From: Mycoplasma anseris ATCC 49234
GTDB lineage: Bacteria > Bacillota_I > Bacilli_A > Mycoplasmatales > Metamycoplasmataceae
Length of the DNA stretch: 58,829 bases
Assembly (NCBI RefSeq): GCF_000702805.1
Contig: NZ_JNJX01000004.1
Span: 1-58,829 of the forward strand
Direction of reading: 5' to 3'
A program made the translations under genes and the position numbers. This document shows, one piece after another, positions 49,894-58,829 of this stretch (the first letter of the stretch is position 1; every line of letters begins with the position of its first letter). A model generated the notes under the pieces. That model had not been told where the DNA came from, did not search any database, and worked only from the letters and a program-made list of their open reading frames with translations.

Positions 49894-50970
49894 ATGGCTT
49901 ATCCGAAAATAATTATTGATGAACAAAAATTCTTACACAATATCAAAGTAGTGCAAGAAATTTGTGCTGAAAAAGGAATTGAAGTTCTAGCTGTAACCAA
50001 AGGTTTTTGTGGTAATAGAAGAATGGCAGAATTATATGCTAAAGCTGGAATTAAATTTTTTGGTGATTCAAGATTAGATAATTTTGAAGTATATAAAGAT
50101 ATAAAAGGACATAAACAATTATTAAGATTGCCACAAATTGATGAAATTCCTCGCTTAGTGGAATTATGCGATTCAAGTTTAAATAGTGAATTAGATACTA
50201 TTAAAGCAATTAGTGATTATTGTTTAGCAAACAATAAAACCCATGAAGTTATTGTTATGGTTGATTTAGGAGATCGTAGAGAAGGCTTTCTTCCTGAAGA
50301 TACTGTTGAAGCTTGTGGCAAAATTATTAATGAAATGAAAGGTGTTAAATTAGTTGGTTTAGGATGTAATTTTGGCTGCTATGGAGGAAGAATTCCTTCT
50401 GATGAAGCAATGAAAATCTTTGCTGATTTAAATAATGAAGTTCAAGCTAAATATAATGTTAAATTTAGCCATATTTCAGGCGGTAACTCATTAAGCTTGC
50501 ATTTAGTTTGAGAAAACCGCATGCCAAAAGAAGTTAATGTTTTAAGAATGAGTTTTGCAATGATCTTTGGAACTGAAGATAAATATAGAAAAACTATTAG
50601 AAACATGCATCGTGATGCTTTCCAATGCCAAGCTAAAGTAATTGAGGTTAAAAGAAAAAGTTCAATGCCTATTGGTGAACCTGGTTTAGATGCCTTTGGC
50701 AATATCCCAACCTTTGAAGACATTGGTGATATTGATCGAATTATTTGTGCTATTGGAAAAATTGATACTATGTTTGATGCAATGACCCCTTTAGATAAAG
50801 ACATGGAAATTCTAGGTGGCTCTTCAGATCATATGATTATTAATGTTGATAAATGCAAAAAACAATATAAAGTCGGAGATATTATTACTTTTAATCTAGA
50901 TTGAGGAAGTTTATTATATTTATTTAATTCAAATTATGTTGAAAAAGAATTTATTAATAAAATAGATTAA
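49894..50970 (+). CDS. alanine/ornithine racemase family PLP enzyme (Orr-like)
   Basis: 358 aa with TGA as Trp. Fold-type III PLP enzyme: VLAVTKGFCGNRRMAELYA carries the PLP lysine (Lys36), then FGDSRLDNFE, MVDLGDRREGFLP, SGGNSLSLHL and ILGGSSDHMIINVD, closest in memory to ornithine racemases (Orr) and YhfX-like proteins. Interconverts L and D forms of an amino acid, substrate uncertain. A mycoplasma has no cell wall, so D-alanine for peptidoglycan is not the reason. Confidence 0.85.
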
Positions 50971-50988
50971 AATAAAAAAATTCATTTA

Positions 50989-51020
50989 AAAGGAGGTTCT
51001 TTCCTCTTTTTAATTTTTTA
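50989..51020 (+). terminator. terminator after the tyrS-racemase operon
   Basis: AAAAGGAGG pairs with CCTCTTTT over a short loop, then TTAATTTTTTA. Confidence 0.65.
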
Positions 51021-51279
51021 AAAATAATATGAATTTATAATTAATTTCTAATTTGGTAAAAGTATAAAAATTGATAAATTAAAAAAACATTTTATAAACC
51101 TAAAAAACTTTATAACCCGTGTTCTTTTAAAGAATTTAAGTTAATGAAAAACAAAAAATTCATTTTAAAAAGAACAAAAATTGGATTTTTTTGAAAAACT
51201 AACAAAACCTAAGCAGTTTTTTTGCAAACAAATAAAATTAGTTTTATAAATATAAAAATGTATTATAAAAGGATAAAAA
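51021..51279. other. non-coding gap before the BspA-like pseudogene
   Basis: No gene. Contains an imperfect inverted repeat: GTTCTTTTAAAGAATTT (51121-51137) with AAATTCATTTTAAAAAGAAC (51156-51175). AAAGGA at 51268 is the ribosome binding site of the downstream gene. Confidence 0.4.
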
Positions 51280-52089
51280 ATGAAAAGCAAAAAAATAAAA
51301 AACTTTATTATTTATACTTTCTTTTTGTACAACAGGGGTAATTACCACATTACCTTTAATTAGTTCAAAATGTGAAAAACCAGTTCCGGAACCTGAAATT
51401 CCAAAACCAGATCCTGAAGATAAAGAAAACAAACCGACTCTGGGGGCAGGAATAGAAAATACTGATTCAAATAATTACACACCAAATGAATATTACAAAA
51501 TTGTTGATAATACTTTAGTTTCTGTTAACAAAAACTTTAAAGGTGATTTCAAAATTACATAAAAAATAAAATTATTGGGAACAAAGCATTTGAGGGGTGT
51601 ACAGGATTAACTTCGATTAATATTCCAGAAAGTGTGACTTTGATTGGAGACAGTGCATTTAAGGGTCGTTCTAGTTTAACTTCGATTAATATTCCAGAAA
51701 GTATGTTTTTGATTGGAGATAGAGCATTTGAGGGATGTTCTGGGTTAACTTCAATTAATATTCCAGAAAGTGTGACTTGGATTGGAGACAGTGCATTTTG
51801 AGGATGTTCTGGATTAAAAGAAATTACTATTCCTAATAGTGTGACTTCAATTGGAGACAGTGCATTTGAAGGATGTACAGGATTAACTTCGATTAATATT
51901 CCAGAAAGTGCGACATCGATTGGAAATTATGCATTCAGTGGATGTTCTAGTTTAGCTTCAATTAATATTCAAAGAAGTGTGACTTCGATTAAGCAAGGAG
52001 CATTTAATCACACTCCATTTCTTGAAAACTTGAAAAAAGAATTTGGAGAAAATCCAATTGTTATAAATGGCATTACTTATGTTGAATAA
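51280..52089 (+). pseudogene. BspA-type leucine-rich repeat lipoprotein, frameshifted
   Basis: Three reading frames in turn. The ATG frame stops at TAG 51361. Removing one A from the A-run at 51303 region (ATAAAAAAC) would give a full signal peptide MKSKKIKTLLFILSFC ending in lipobox ISSKC and a Pro/Glu linker (VPEPEIPKPDPED). That frame stops at TAA 51560, then the repeats run in the third frame to 52089. So two frame changes are needed. The repeat part is open, with one TGA Trp. Either a decayed surface protein or a gene switched off by slippage. Confidence 0.8.
51574..51987 (+). repeat. six 69-bp LRR_5 (BspA-type) repeats
   Basis: Six units of 23 codons each, starting at 51574, 51643, 51712, 51781, 51850 and 51919, with a seventh partial. 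Consensus IGDSAFEGCSGLTSINIPES then VTS. Some neighbouring units are nearly identical in DNA, so recombination between them is likely. Confidence 0.9.
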
Positions 52090-52125
52090 TTTAATAATAA
52101 ATAATTAAAAATTGAAATTTATAAT

Positions 52126-52150
52126 AAAAAGAGAGTTATCTCTTTTTTTA
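52126..52150 (+). terminator. terminator after the BspA-like pseudogene
   Basis: AAAAAGAGA-GTTA-TCTCTTTTT, 9-bp stem and T-run. Confidence 0.8.
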
Positions 52151-52193
52151 ATTTATTTTCAAATGAAAATTAATATATTTAAGATTTATTATT

Positions 52194-52221
52194 AAAAAAA
52201 GAACCAACTTAATGGTTCTTT
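52194..52221 (-). terminator. terminator of tRNA-Ile / rplM-rpsI side
   Basis: Minus strand: AAAGAACCA pairs with TGGTTCTTT around a 6-base loop, then T7; 17 bases beyond tRNA-Ile. Confidence 0.75.
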
Positions 52222-52237
52222 GGTCAATTGCTTGAAA

Positions 52238-52314
52238 TGGTGCGAACGAATGGACTTGAACCATCGACCTCACGATTATCAGTCGTGTGCTCTAACCAGC
52301 TGAGCTACGCTCGC
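52238..52314 (-). tRNA. trnI: tRNA-Ile (GAT)
   Basis: 77 nt with encoded CCA; GCGAGCG acceptor pairs with CGTTCGC, anticodon loop CTGATAA, anticodon GAT. Lies 43 bases after rpsI and may be co-transcribed with it. Confidence 0.95.
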
Positions 52315-52356
52315 ATAAAGCGGTAAAAACCGCAAATATAATTATATAAAATTTTA

Positions 52357-52755
52357 TTAACGTTTTGAGAATTGTCTTGCTCTTCTTGCTTTTCTTAAAC
52401 CGAATTTCTTACGTTCTTTAACACGAGCATCTCTTGTTAAGAATCCAGCATCTTTTAATTTATTACGGTACTCATTGTTTGAAGCTTCTAATAATGCACG
52501 GGCAATTCCTAATCTAATAGCACCTGATTGTCCAGTTAATCCACCACCATTAACATTAGCAATAACATCAAATGTATTGGTTGTTTCAGTAACTGAAAAT
52601 GGACTTAAAGCATCTTTGATTAAAATGTCAGAATTTAAATATGTTTTAGCTGGTTTATTGTTGATTGTGAATTTTCCATCACCAGGTAAAATATAAACTC
52701 TAGCAACAGAAGATTTACGACGTCCTAAACCATAGTATCTAATTTTTTCAGCCAT
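52357..52755 (-). CDS. rpsI: 30S ribosomal protein S9
   Basis: 132 aa. [16 protein letters not shown] start, [20 protein letters not shown] core, and the RRARQFSKR tail that reaches the P-site tRNA. Start overlaps the rplM stop (TAATG). Confidence 0.97.
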   Translation of the reverse strand: MAEKIRYYGLGRRKSSVARVYILPGDGKFTINNKPAKTYLNSDILIKDALSPFSVTETTNTFDVIANVNGGGLTGQSGAIRLGIARALLEASNNEYRNKLKDAGFLTRDARVKERKKFGLRKARRARQFSKR

Positions 52756-53189
52756 TATTTAACCTCAATTTTAACAGGTTGTTGTGCAACTTGTTTGTGT
52801 TCTTCATTAGCATAAACATATAAATTCTTAAATTGTTTTCTACCTAATTTAGTGTGTGGTAGCATTCCTCTAACTGCTTTTTCTACTAATGCTTCTGGAT
52901 GTTTTGCTCTTAAATCTTTAGCATTAATTTTTTTAAGTCCCCCTGGATAACCAGTGTGGTGGTAATAAATTTTCTTTTCTTCTTTTTTAGCTGTTAAAAG
53001 TACATCTTTTGCATTGATAACAACTACATTGTCGCCCATGTCAACATTTGGTGTAAATGTTGGTTTATTTTTTCCCCGTAGGATTGAAGCTACAAGAGTT
53101 GAAAGTCTACCCAAAGGTACGTTATTTGCATCGATGATGTATCATTTTTTATCAACTATTTCTTTTCTAATGATTGTTGTTTGACGCAT
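52755..53189 (-). CDS. rplM: 50S ribosomal protein L13
   Basis: 144 aa with TGA as Trp (KKWYIIDANN). [15 protein letters not shown] start, [16 protein letters not shown] and [19 protein letters not shown] are L13 signatures. AAAAGGAAGAAAG lies before ATG 53189. First gene of rplM-rpsI; -10 TATAAT at 53232-53237. Confidence 0.97.
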
Positions 53190-53231
53190 ACTTTCTTCCT
53201 TTTTTTTAATAAATTTTGTAAATGCTTAAAC

Positions 53232-53237
53232 ATTATA
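53232..53237 (-). promoter_or_regulatory. -10 box of rplM-rpsI
   Basis: TATAAT with an upstream TG (extended -10), 43 bases before the rplM start. Confidence 0.6.
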
Positions 53238-53264
53238 ACATATAAACAGTTTTTTATAAAAAAT

Positions 53265-53930
53265 TTATATTATTCTACATAACATAAAAATAAGTGCAGT
53301 TTCTGCTCTTAAAATGGTATTGGTCAATGAAACTATTTTAACATTTTTTTCAACTGCTTTTTGAATTTCATTCAAACTAAATCCACCTTCAGGGCCAACA
53401 ATAACTAATGTGGTTTGATTTTGTTTTGTTAATGGCAGGGTTTTGGCTTTTTCATAAGCCAAAATCTTATTATTAATATTTAAATTAAGAATTTCGTCAA
53501 AAGAATGAAGTTTCATAAGCTGAGGAACTTTATTTCGGAATGATTGTTGAGCAGCTTGTTTAATAATTTTTAATAACCGTTCTTCTTTATTTAAAATATT
53601 TAAATTATTTTTTTCTGTGTATTCAGAATAAAAAGGAATAATTTTATTTACTCCTAATTCAGTTGATTTTTGTAAAGCAATTTCGAAATGATTAGCCTTA
53701 ATAACCGGGATACAAGCAATAATTTCAAACTCATTTTCATTATTAATGTCTTCTTTTTTTAAGATTTTTGCCTGATTAGGAAATTCAAATAAGCATTGAT
53801 AAAACTCATCTTGATAATTAATTAAAAAGACTTCATTATCTTTAATACGGATTGTTTTTAAATGGTTAATAGTTTCTTTATCTAAAATAAAATAATCATT
53901 TTCTTTTTGATCAGCAAAAAATTTATACAT
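53265..53930 (-). CDS. rsmE: 16S rRNA m3U1498 methyltransferase RsmE
   Basis: 221 aa. IVGPEGGFSLNEI and LTNTILRAETALIFMLC are the SAM-binding knot motifs, and KSTELGVNKIIPFYSEYT precedes them. Methylates U1498 of 16S rRNA. An unlinked terminator separates it from ftsZ. Confidence 0.95.
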   Translation of the reverse strand: MYKFFADQKENDYFILDKETINHLKTIRIKDNEVFLINYQDEFYQCLFEFPNQAKILKKEDINNENEFEIIACIPVIKANHFEIALQKSTELGVNKIIPFYSEYTEKNNLNILNKEERLLKIIKQAAQQSFRNKVPQLMKLHSFDEILNLNINNKILAYEKAKTLPLTKQNQTTLVIVGPEGGFSLNEIQKAVEKNVKIVSLTNTILRAETALIFMLCRII

Positions 53931-53949
53931 AATAGATATTTTAAAACAA

Positions 53950-53980
53950 AATAAATAAAAGAGAGAAATTTATTTCTCCC
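53950..53980 (-). terminator. terminator after the dcw cluster
   Basis: Minus strand: GGAGAAA-TAAA-TTTCTC stem, then TCTTTTATTTATTTTG. Between ftsZ and rsmE. Confidence 0.65.
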
Positions 53981-54033
53981 TTTCTTGTGATTTTTTGCTT
54001 ATTTTTTTTTAAACCAAAGATTTCTTACATCAT

Positions 54034-55188
54034 CTAAACGGTTTTAAAAATATCAGCCATATCATCATTGTATTCGTTTTTATTTTCGTCTTCAACAACA
54101 AAATCACTTGGAACATAAGGATTTTTTAATAAAAATTCCTTAGTTGTTTCTAAATCGCATCGTAAGTTTGCATTTAAAATGGCTTTTGAAATTTCTTTTT
54201 GGATACCATTAGTTTCTTTTGGAGCATTTTTTCTTAATCCAGTAGCAATTACTGAAACGTATAATTCTCCTAATTTATTACTTTCTTCAGATGCGGTGTT
54301 AGTTAATCCAAAAATGATATTAATATCTTGCCCAACTAATTCACGCATAGTCATAATAGCTTTATTAATTTCATTTAAAGTTACTTCATTGCTAGCATTA
54401 AAATAAACAATTGCATCAGTAGCGCCAACGATACTTGATTCTAAAATCGGACTACTAATAGCAGAAGTAATGGCTTTAGTAGCTCGGTCTTGACCACTTG
54501 CTGTTCCAATCCCAACTACAGCCTCTCCACTGTTTTTAATAATTGTTTCTAAATCAGCAAAATCTAAATTGATAATTCCAGGTAAAGCAATAACATCAAT
54601 TAATGTTCGAATAGTTTGTTTTAAAATATTATCAGCACATTTAAAAGCATCATTAAAGGCGATATTACCATATTGTAAAAGTAATTTATTATTGGAAATA
54701 ATAATGTATGAATCAACCTCTTTAACTAATTCTTTAATTCCTTCATTAGCAATTTTAATTCGGCGACTGCCTTCAAAATCAAAGGGAGTAGTAACAATTG
54801 CAACCACAATTGCCCCACATTCTTTAGCAATTTTAGCAATTACTGGGGAAGCTCCAGTTCCAGTTCCTCCCCCCATCCCTGCTGTTATGATTACTAAATC
54901 AGCACCTTTTAAACGAGCTTTTATATCATCAACACTATCTAAAGCTGCTTTTTTGCCAATTTCCGGTTTGGCACCAGCTCCTAAACCTTTTTTGTCTCCT
55001 AATTGTAAAATGAAGCTTTGATCGAATTGTTCTAAAACTTGACGATCAGTATTAGCGATAATAAATTCTAAACCACTTAATTTGGTGTCTAGCAAAGTTT
55101 TTATACTATTATTGCCACCACCACCCACACCAACTACTTTTATTTTTGCAACTGGATTATAAATGTCTTGATTATTAGCATTAGACAT
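54034..55188 (-). CDS. ftsZ: cell division GTPase FtsZ
   Basis: 384 aa. IKVVGVGGGGNNSI start and the tubulin signature MGGGTGTGASP are intact, as are NLDFADLE and RRIKIANEGIKEL. Forms the division ring; in mycoplasmas it may be dispensable. The last 60 residues (ENKNEYNDDMADIFKTV) may act as the tail for partners. 11 bases after the ftsA-like gene. Confidence 0.97.
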   Translation of the reverse strand: MSNANNQDIYNPVAKIKVVGVGGGGNNSIKTLLDTKLSGLEFIIANTDRQVLEQFDQSFILQLGDKKGLGAGAKPEIGKKAALDSVDDIKARLKGADLVIITAGMGGGTGTGASPVIAKIAKECGAIVVAIVTTPFDFEGSRRIKIANEGIKELVKEVDSYIIISNNKLLLQYGNIAFNDAFKCADNILKQTIRTLIDVIALPGIINLDFADLETIIKNSGEAVVGIGTASGQDRATKAITSAISSPILESSIVGATDAIVYFNASNEVTLNEINKAIMTMRELVGQDINIIFGLTNTASEESNKLGELYVSVIATGLRKNAPKETNGIQKEISKAILNANLRCDLETTKEFLLKNPYVPSDFVVEDENKNEYNDDMADIFKTV

Positions 55189-55199
55189 AATTACCTCAC

Positions 55200-56309
55200 T
55201 TAAGCAAATATTTTTCTTCGTATTATTTTAGCCTTATTAGTAATATTATTGATAATGTTAGAATCAATAATAAAGGTTTCGGTAGTAATATTTGCTTTGT
55301 TGATAAAATCTTTTGAAGCTAAAAGGTTAATTACTCCTTTTGCTTCATCAGAAATTAAATCTCTAGCAACATATAAAGAATAAATTTGGTTATCTCCGAT
55401 TTTTGATTGTAAGATAGTTTGAACAAATTCATTATTTGCTAAAAATCCAAATAAATTAATTTGCAAATTTTCTTGGTTAATTTGATTTTTATTAATAATT
55501 TCTTTAATTTCTAAGGCCAATTCATTTAAAAAATCATTAATAAATTGAGTATAAACTTCGTTTTTAGCAATCATTGGTTTATTTTTAATTAGGTTTTTGG
55601 TGTAAAAGAATAATAATTCCTCATTTAACTTGCTATTAGTTTTGATTTTGTTAATTAACTTGGCTAAACCAAAATTGATCTTGAAAGTTTTAATGATTGT
55701 ATTATTAAAACTTAAAAAAAGATTAGTATTATTTAAATTCATTTTTACATTTAAAGCAATTTGTTTTTCATTTAATAAAAGGGTTTTTAATTCCATTTCC
55801 TCTAAAAAATAACAATTTGCTAGGTTTAAATTAATTTTTTCTAAAGTGTATTTAATTTCTTTTAAAAAGGAATTTGAAATCGTGATTAAAGAATTATATT
55901 GTTTAAAATAATTTTGATTAATCGTTTGCTTTTGGGTGTAGTCTAAGAATTTTATCTTTCTGTTAGATAATAAAAATTTGTTATTTTCAGAGCATTTGTT
56001 GATAATTAAATCATTTAATTGTTGATTATCCATTGCTACTGAAGATTCAATTTTAATGTTTTTAATATTTAAATTAGCATATTCATTTTCACTTATTAAA
56101 AGAATCACTTCTTTTAATTTACCTTGAATAATTTGTTCGATTTTGATTTTTGAATCATAAACGAATTTTTTAAATGAATTTATATTAAATAAAGATGTAG
56201 TTTCACTATTTTTAAATATACTAAAGATACCGTGAAGAGTTTCTTCGACTACTTCAATTTCATATTTATCTTGAAATATTTTTAAAATAGTGACTATGGT
56301 TCTTTTCAT
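55200..56309 (-). CDS. dcw protein resembling a degenerate FtsA
   Basis: 369 aa, between rsmH and ftsZ where ftsA lies in other bacteria. The pattern LEKINLNLANCYFLEEMELK, then LLNEKQIALNVKMNL, then NLFLSFNNTIIKTFKINFG follows the FtsA order of actin-fold strands, but the phosphate-binding DxGxxT is replaced by LNLNNTN-like residues, so ATP binding is doubtful. Lys/Asn/Ile-rich throughout. Starts 2 bases after the rsmH stop; coupled. The assignment is inferred from position and weak similarity. Confidence 0.65.
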   Translation of the reverse strand: MKRTIVTILKIFQDKYEIEVVEETLHGIFSIFKNSETTSLFNINSFKKFVYDSKIKIEQIIQGKLKEVILLISENEYANLNIKNIKIESSVAMDNQQLNDLIINKCSENNKFLLSNRKIKFLDYTQKQTINQNYFKQYNSLITISNSFLKEIKYTLEKINLNLANCYFLEEMELKTLLLNEKQIALNVKMNLNNTNLFLSFNNTIIKTFKINFGLAKLINKIKTNSKLNEELLFFYTKNLIKNKPMIAKNEVYTQFINDFLNELALEIKEIINKNQINQENLQINLFGFLANNEFVQTILQSKIGDNQIYSLYVARDLISDEAKGVINLLASKDFINKANITTETFIIDSNIINNITNKAKIIRRKIFA

Positions 56310-56311
56310 CT

Positions 56312-57214
56312 TTATTCCAATCTAGTAATTACTCTTAATTTGGCGCTTCTAGAACGCTTGTTTTCTTGGGTTTCTGTTTCACTTGGAAAAATAATTTTTT
56401 GTTTTCATTCACGTTTTATCTGAATTGGTAATTTATTTAATTTTGGATCTTGATAAACTAAATTTTGAAAAAACTTTTTAATAATCACATCTTCTTTAGA
56501 ATGAAAAGTAATAAATAACATTTTGCTTGATGGTTTTAATAATGAGCATGCATCCTCTAAAAAATCTTTAATTGCATTTAATTCATCATTAACAGCAATA
56601 CGAAGAGCTTGAAAAACAGCTTTGGAAGGATTTTTTTCTCTTAGAATCTTAGCAGGCAACGTTTGTTTTAATAATTCATTTAATTCAAAAGAAGTATTAA
56701 TTGGCCTGTTTTCACAGATTGCCTTCGCAATTTGGTTAGCAAATTTTACATCAGCATTTTCAATTAAAATTCGTTCAATTTCATTAGATGAATAAGTATT
56801 AATAATATCACTTGCTTTTAAATGGTTATCTTGGTCCATTCGCATATCTAAATCACAATCTTGTGAATAAGAAAATCCTCTATTAGCATTATCAAGTTGA
56901 GGGCTACTTACTCCAAAATCAGCTAAAATGCCGTCTACTTTTGTAATTCCAATTTCCGCCAATTTTGCTTTAGCAAACCGAAAATCAGATTTTATCAAAA
57001 TGTAATTGTTATTAATTTGTTTTAAAATTTGATTTGATTCATTAATCGCTTCTTGATCTTTGTCAAAACTAATTAATTTACCGGTAGTAATTTTTTTTAA
57101 TATTTCTTTACTATGACCTGCTCTACCTAAAGTTAAATCAACATAGATTCCATCTTTTTTTATATCAAGTTCTTCTAAAACTTCATTTAATAAGACGGGA
57201 ATATGTGAATTTAT
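56312..57214 (-). CDS. rsmH: 16S rRNA m4C1402 methyltransferase RsmH
   Basis: 300 aa from ATA 57214, reading TGA as Trp. [13 protein letters not shown] and [14 protein letters not shown] (SAM site) begin at codon 4, so the true start must be near 57214. No ATG, GTG or TTG lies in frame between the upstream TAA and residue 40. ATA overlaps the mraZ stop with GGAG 7 bases before it; ATT 57217 is the alternative. Other marks: [17 protein letters not shown] and [14 protein letters not shown]. Confidence 0.9.
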
Positions 57215-57651
57215 AATTTAACTCCTTGTTCTAATAGTTTTTCGGTCAAGTCTTCAATATTATTTGAATCTTCAAAGAATTTTTCTTTATCATCGTACAC
57301 TTCTTTTGCAAAAATCTCACAATAGTTTCCGACGCCGATAAAAACGACTTCCTTGGTGATAGCGGTTTTGTCAATGAAATGTTTTGGTAGGGTTATTCTT
57401 CCTGACTTATCTGGGCAAACTTCTTCAGTGTTTCCAAAAATAAATCTAGTTAAATCTCTTAAACCTTTATTTAAAAGGTTATTTGATTCTAAATTCATTT
57501 TTAGTTTTTCGAATTCTTTTTCAGTTCTTAATACTAAAGATTTGTCAAAACCCAATGTGATATAGAATTGTTCACCTAACTCTTTTAATATTTTAGTAGG
57601 TATTACAATTCTATTTTTATCATCTAATTGCCGGTTAAATTTCCCAAACAT
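57211..57651 (-). CDS. mraZ: transcriptional regulator MraZ
   Basis: 146 aa from ATG 57651 (or 148 from 57657). [18 protein letters not shown] and the second repeat [14 protein letters not shown] are the two AbrB-like DDK/R halves. Regulates its own operon. GGGAGGAAATGGGA before the start: GGAGG is 8 bases from ATG 57651 but 2 from ATG 57657, so the second Met is preferred. Confidence 0.93.
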   Translation of the reverse strand: MFGKFNRQLDDKNRIVIPTKILKELGEQFYITLGFDKSLVLRTEKEFEKLKMNLESNNLLNKGLRDLTRFIFGNTEEVCPDKSGRITLPKHFIDKTAITKEVVFIGVGNYCEIFAKEVYDDKEKFFEDSNNIEDLTEKLLEQGVKL

Positions 57652-57683
57652 TCCCATTTCCTCCCACTATCACCCTTATTTTA
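57652..57683 (-). promoter_or_regulatory. mraZ leader with possible MraZ boxes
   Basis: Minus strand: GGGTGATAGTGGGAGGAAAT and GGGAATG, GTG/GGG-rich units about 9-10 bases apart, resembling the repeated AAAGTG-type boxes bound by MraZ in mollicutes, overlapping the ribosome binding site. Upstream TAAAAT may be the -10. Confidence 0.4.
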
Positions 57684-57773
57684 TCACAATATTTTATTGT
57701 TTGGTTATTTTCCTTTTTAATTTAAGTTTTTTTGATCTTTAACTGGTGTTTTGATAAAATTTATATAGTTTTT

Positions 57774-57849
57774 GCTGGTTTAGCTCAATGGGCAGAGCAA
57801 TTAATTCGTACTTAATAGGCAAGGGGTTCGAATCCTCTAACCAGCACCA
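57774..57849 (+). tRNA. trnT: tRNA-Thr (CGT)
   Basis: 76 nt with encoded CCA. GCTGGTT acceptor pairs with AACCAGC; anticodon stem ATTAA/TTAAT (all A-U), loop TTCGTAC, anticodon CGT. The only plus-strand tRNA; TATAGT just upstream may be its -10. Confidence 0.9.
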
Positions 57850-57867
57850 TATCTTTATAAAAAAAGA

Positions 57868-57900
57868 AAAAACCTCACTTACAAAAAAAGTGAGGTTTTT
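57868..57900. terminator. terminator after tRNA-Thr (CGT)
   Basis: AAAAACCTCACTT pairs with AAGTGAGGTTTTT, 7-base loop; usable from both sides. Confidence 0.85.
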
Positions 57901-57902
57901 AT

Positions 57903-57925
57903 AAATAAAAAGCGGACACCCGCTT
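57903..57925 (-). terminator. terminator of the Thr-Leu tRNA operon
   Basis: Minus strand: AAGCGG-GTGT-CCGCTT then TTTATTTAT, 15 bases beyond tRNA-Leu. Confidence 0.8.
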
Positions 57926-57939
57926 AAACTTAAGTGATA

Positions 57940-58024
57940 TGGTGCGCGAGAAGGGACTTGAACCCTTACGCCGTAAAGCATTAGTGCCTAAAACTAACGT
58001 GTCTGCCAATTTCACCACTCGCGC
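57940..58024 (-). tRNA. trnL: tRNA-Leu (TAG)
   Basis: 85 nt with encoded CCA and a long variable arm; GCGCGAG acceptor, anticodon loop TTTAGGC, anticodon TAG. Confidence 0.95.
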
Positions 58025-58027
58025 AAA

Positions 58028-58103
58028 TGGTGCCGTTTATAGGACTTGAACCTACGACCTACTGATTACAAGTCAGTTGCTCTGCCAACTGAGCTAAAAC
58101 GGC
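58028..58103 (-). tRNA. trnT: tRNA-Thr (TGT)
   Basis: 76 nt with encoded CCA; GCCGTTT acceptor, anticodon loop CTTGTAA, anticodon TGT. First gene of the pair with tRNA-Leu, behind its own TATAAT at about 58125. Confidence 0.95.
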
Positions 58104-58164
58104 ATTTGTTTAATTGACTTTAATATTATACAAAAAATATATATTTTATTACTAAAAAAGATAA

Positions 58165-58190
58165 TAAAAAATCCCAATTAAGGGATTAAT
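58165..58190 (-). terminator. terminator of the rRNA operon
   Basis: Minus strand: AATCCC-TTAATT-GGGATT then TTTTATTATC, about 60 bases beyond the 23S 3' end. Confidence 0.75.
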
Positions 58191-58247
58191 TTTTGTTCTC
58201 TGAAAACTGAATATGACTTAGAAATTTAGATATCACTATAGAATCAC

Positions 58248-58829
<582 letters not shown>

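Noticed and set aside
51574-51987. CRISPR-like regular repeats
   Set aside because: The 69-bp units are contiguous, in frame, and encode BspA leucine-rich repeats with no spacers.
53190-53260. L13 leader RNA upstream of rplM
   Set aside because: Only a promoter and a Shine-Dalgarno are visible; no stable stem was found.
54569-55021. 150-codon open frame opposite ftsZ
   Set aside because: Antisense to a well conserved gene, with no ribosome binding site and no matching motif.

Overview
The window is mycoplasma (Mollicutes) chromosome. It is very AT-rich, and nearly every long gene reads through in-frame TGA codons at conserved tryptophan positions, so genetic code 4 applies. There are several lipoproteins with a lipobox, and a dcw cluster reduced to mraZ, rsmH, an ftsA-like gene and ftsZ. 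The gene set (a DUF2779/UU173-like protein, an EIK-type nuclease, L27 without the Firmicute N-terminal extension) suggests the hominis-type mycoplasmas, but I cannot name the species. Reading with TGA = Trp turns many apparent fragments into intact genes, and all coordinates here use that reading.

Layout. A partial 5S rRNA lies at the left edge and the 3' end of a 23S rRNA at the right edge, both on the minus strand and about 58 kb apart. The 23S is followed by its own terminator, so the 5S is not linked to it; the window may also be a contig bounded by rRNA repeats. From left to right: an ALDH3-type aldehyde dehydrogenase; a family of four related small membrane proteins (MSxSKK) around a Val/Glu/Asn tRNA operon; rplU-rpmA; truB with a HAD phosphatase; a plus-strand operon of two unknown genes, cmk, der, gpsA and hup; and recU. 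Next comes the most unusual part (12.2-22.0 kb): a minus-strand operon encoding an XRE plus ImmA/IrrE-like regulator, a PD-(D/E)XK nuclease and a DUF2779/RNase H-fold protein, all overlapping. It is divergent from a plus-strand operon of an ABC permease, an ABC ATPase and three overlapping related lipoproteins.

The second part is mostly minus-strand housekeeping: ribF, a large DUF885 metallopeptidase-like lipoprotein with a T15 tract and a palindrome at its promoter, rpsL-rpsG-fusA, rluD with two membrane proteins, a PQ-loop transporter, an eight-tRNA cluster, obg, metG and a tRNA-m6A methyltransferase, rplJ-rplL-rpoB-rpoC, degV, rplM-rpsI, rsmE and the dcw cluster. Plus-strand islands are an IMPACT/YigZ protein that looks leaderless, a one-cysteine Tpx, tyrS with an Orr-type racemase, a frameshifted BspA-type leucine-rich-repeat lipoprotein and a tRNA-Thr(CGT).

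Most genes serve translation, transcription and division. The accessory content (regulator-nuclease operon, ABC-lipoprotein operon, DUF885 and BspA lipoproteins, MSxSKK family) is where undescribed biology is most likely. The regulator-nuclease-exonuclease operon with its shared divergent control region is the best candidate for an uncharacterised system.
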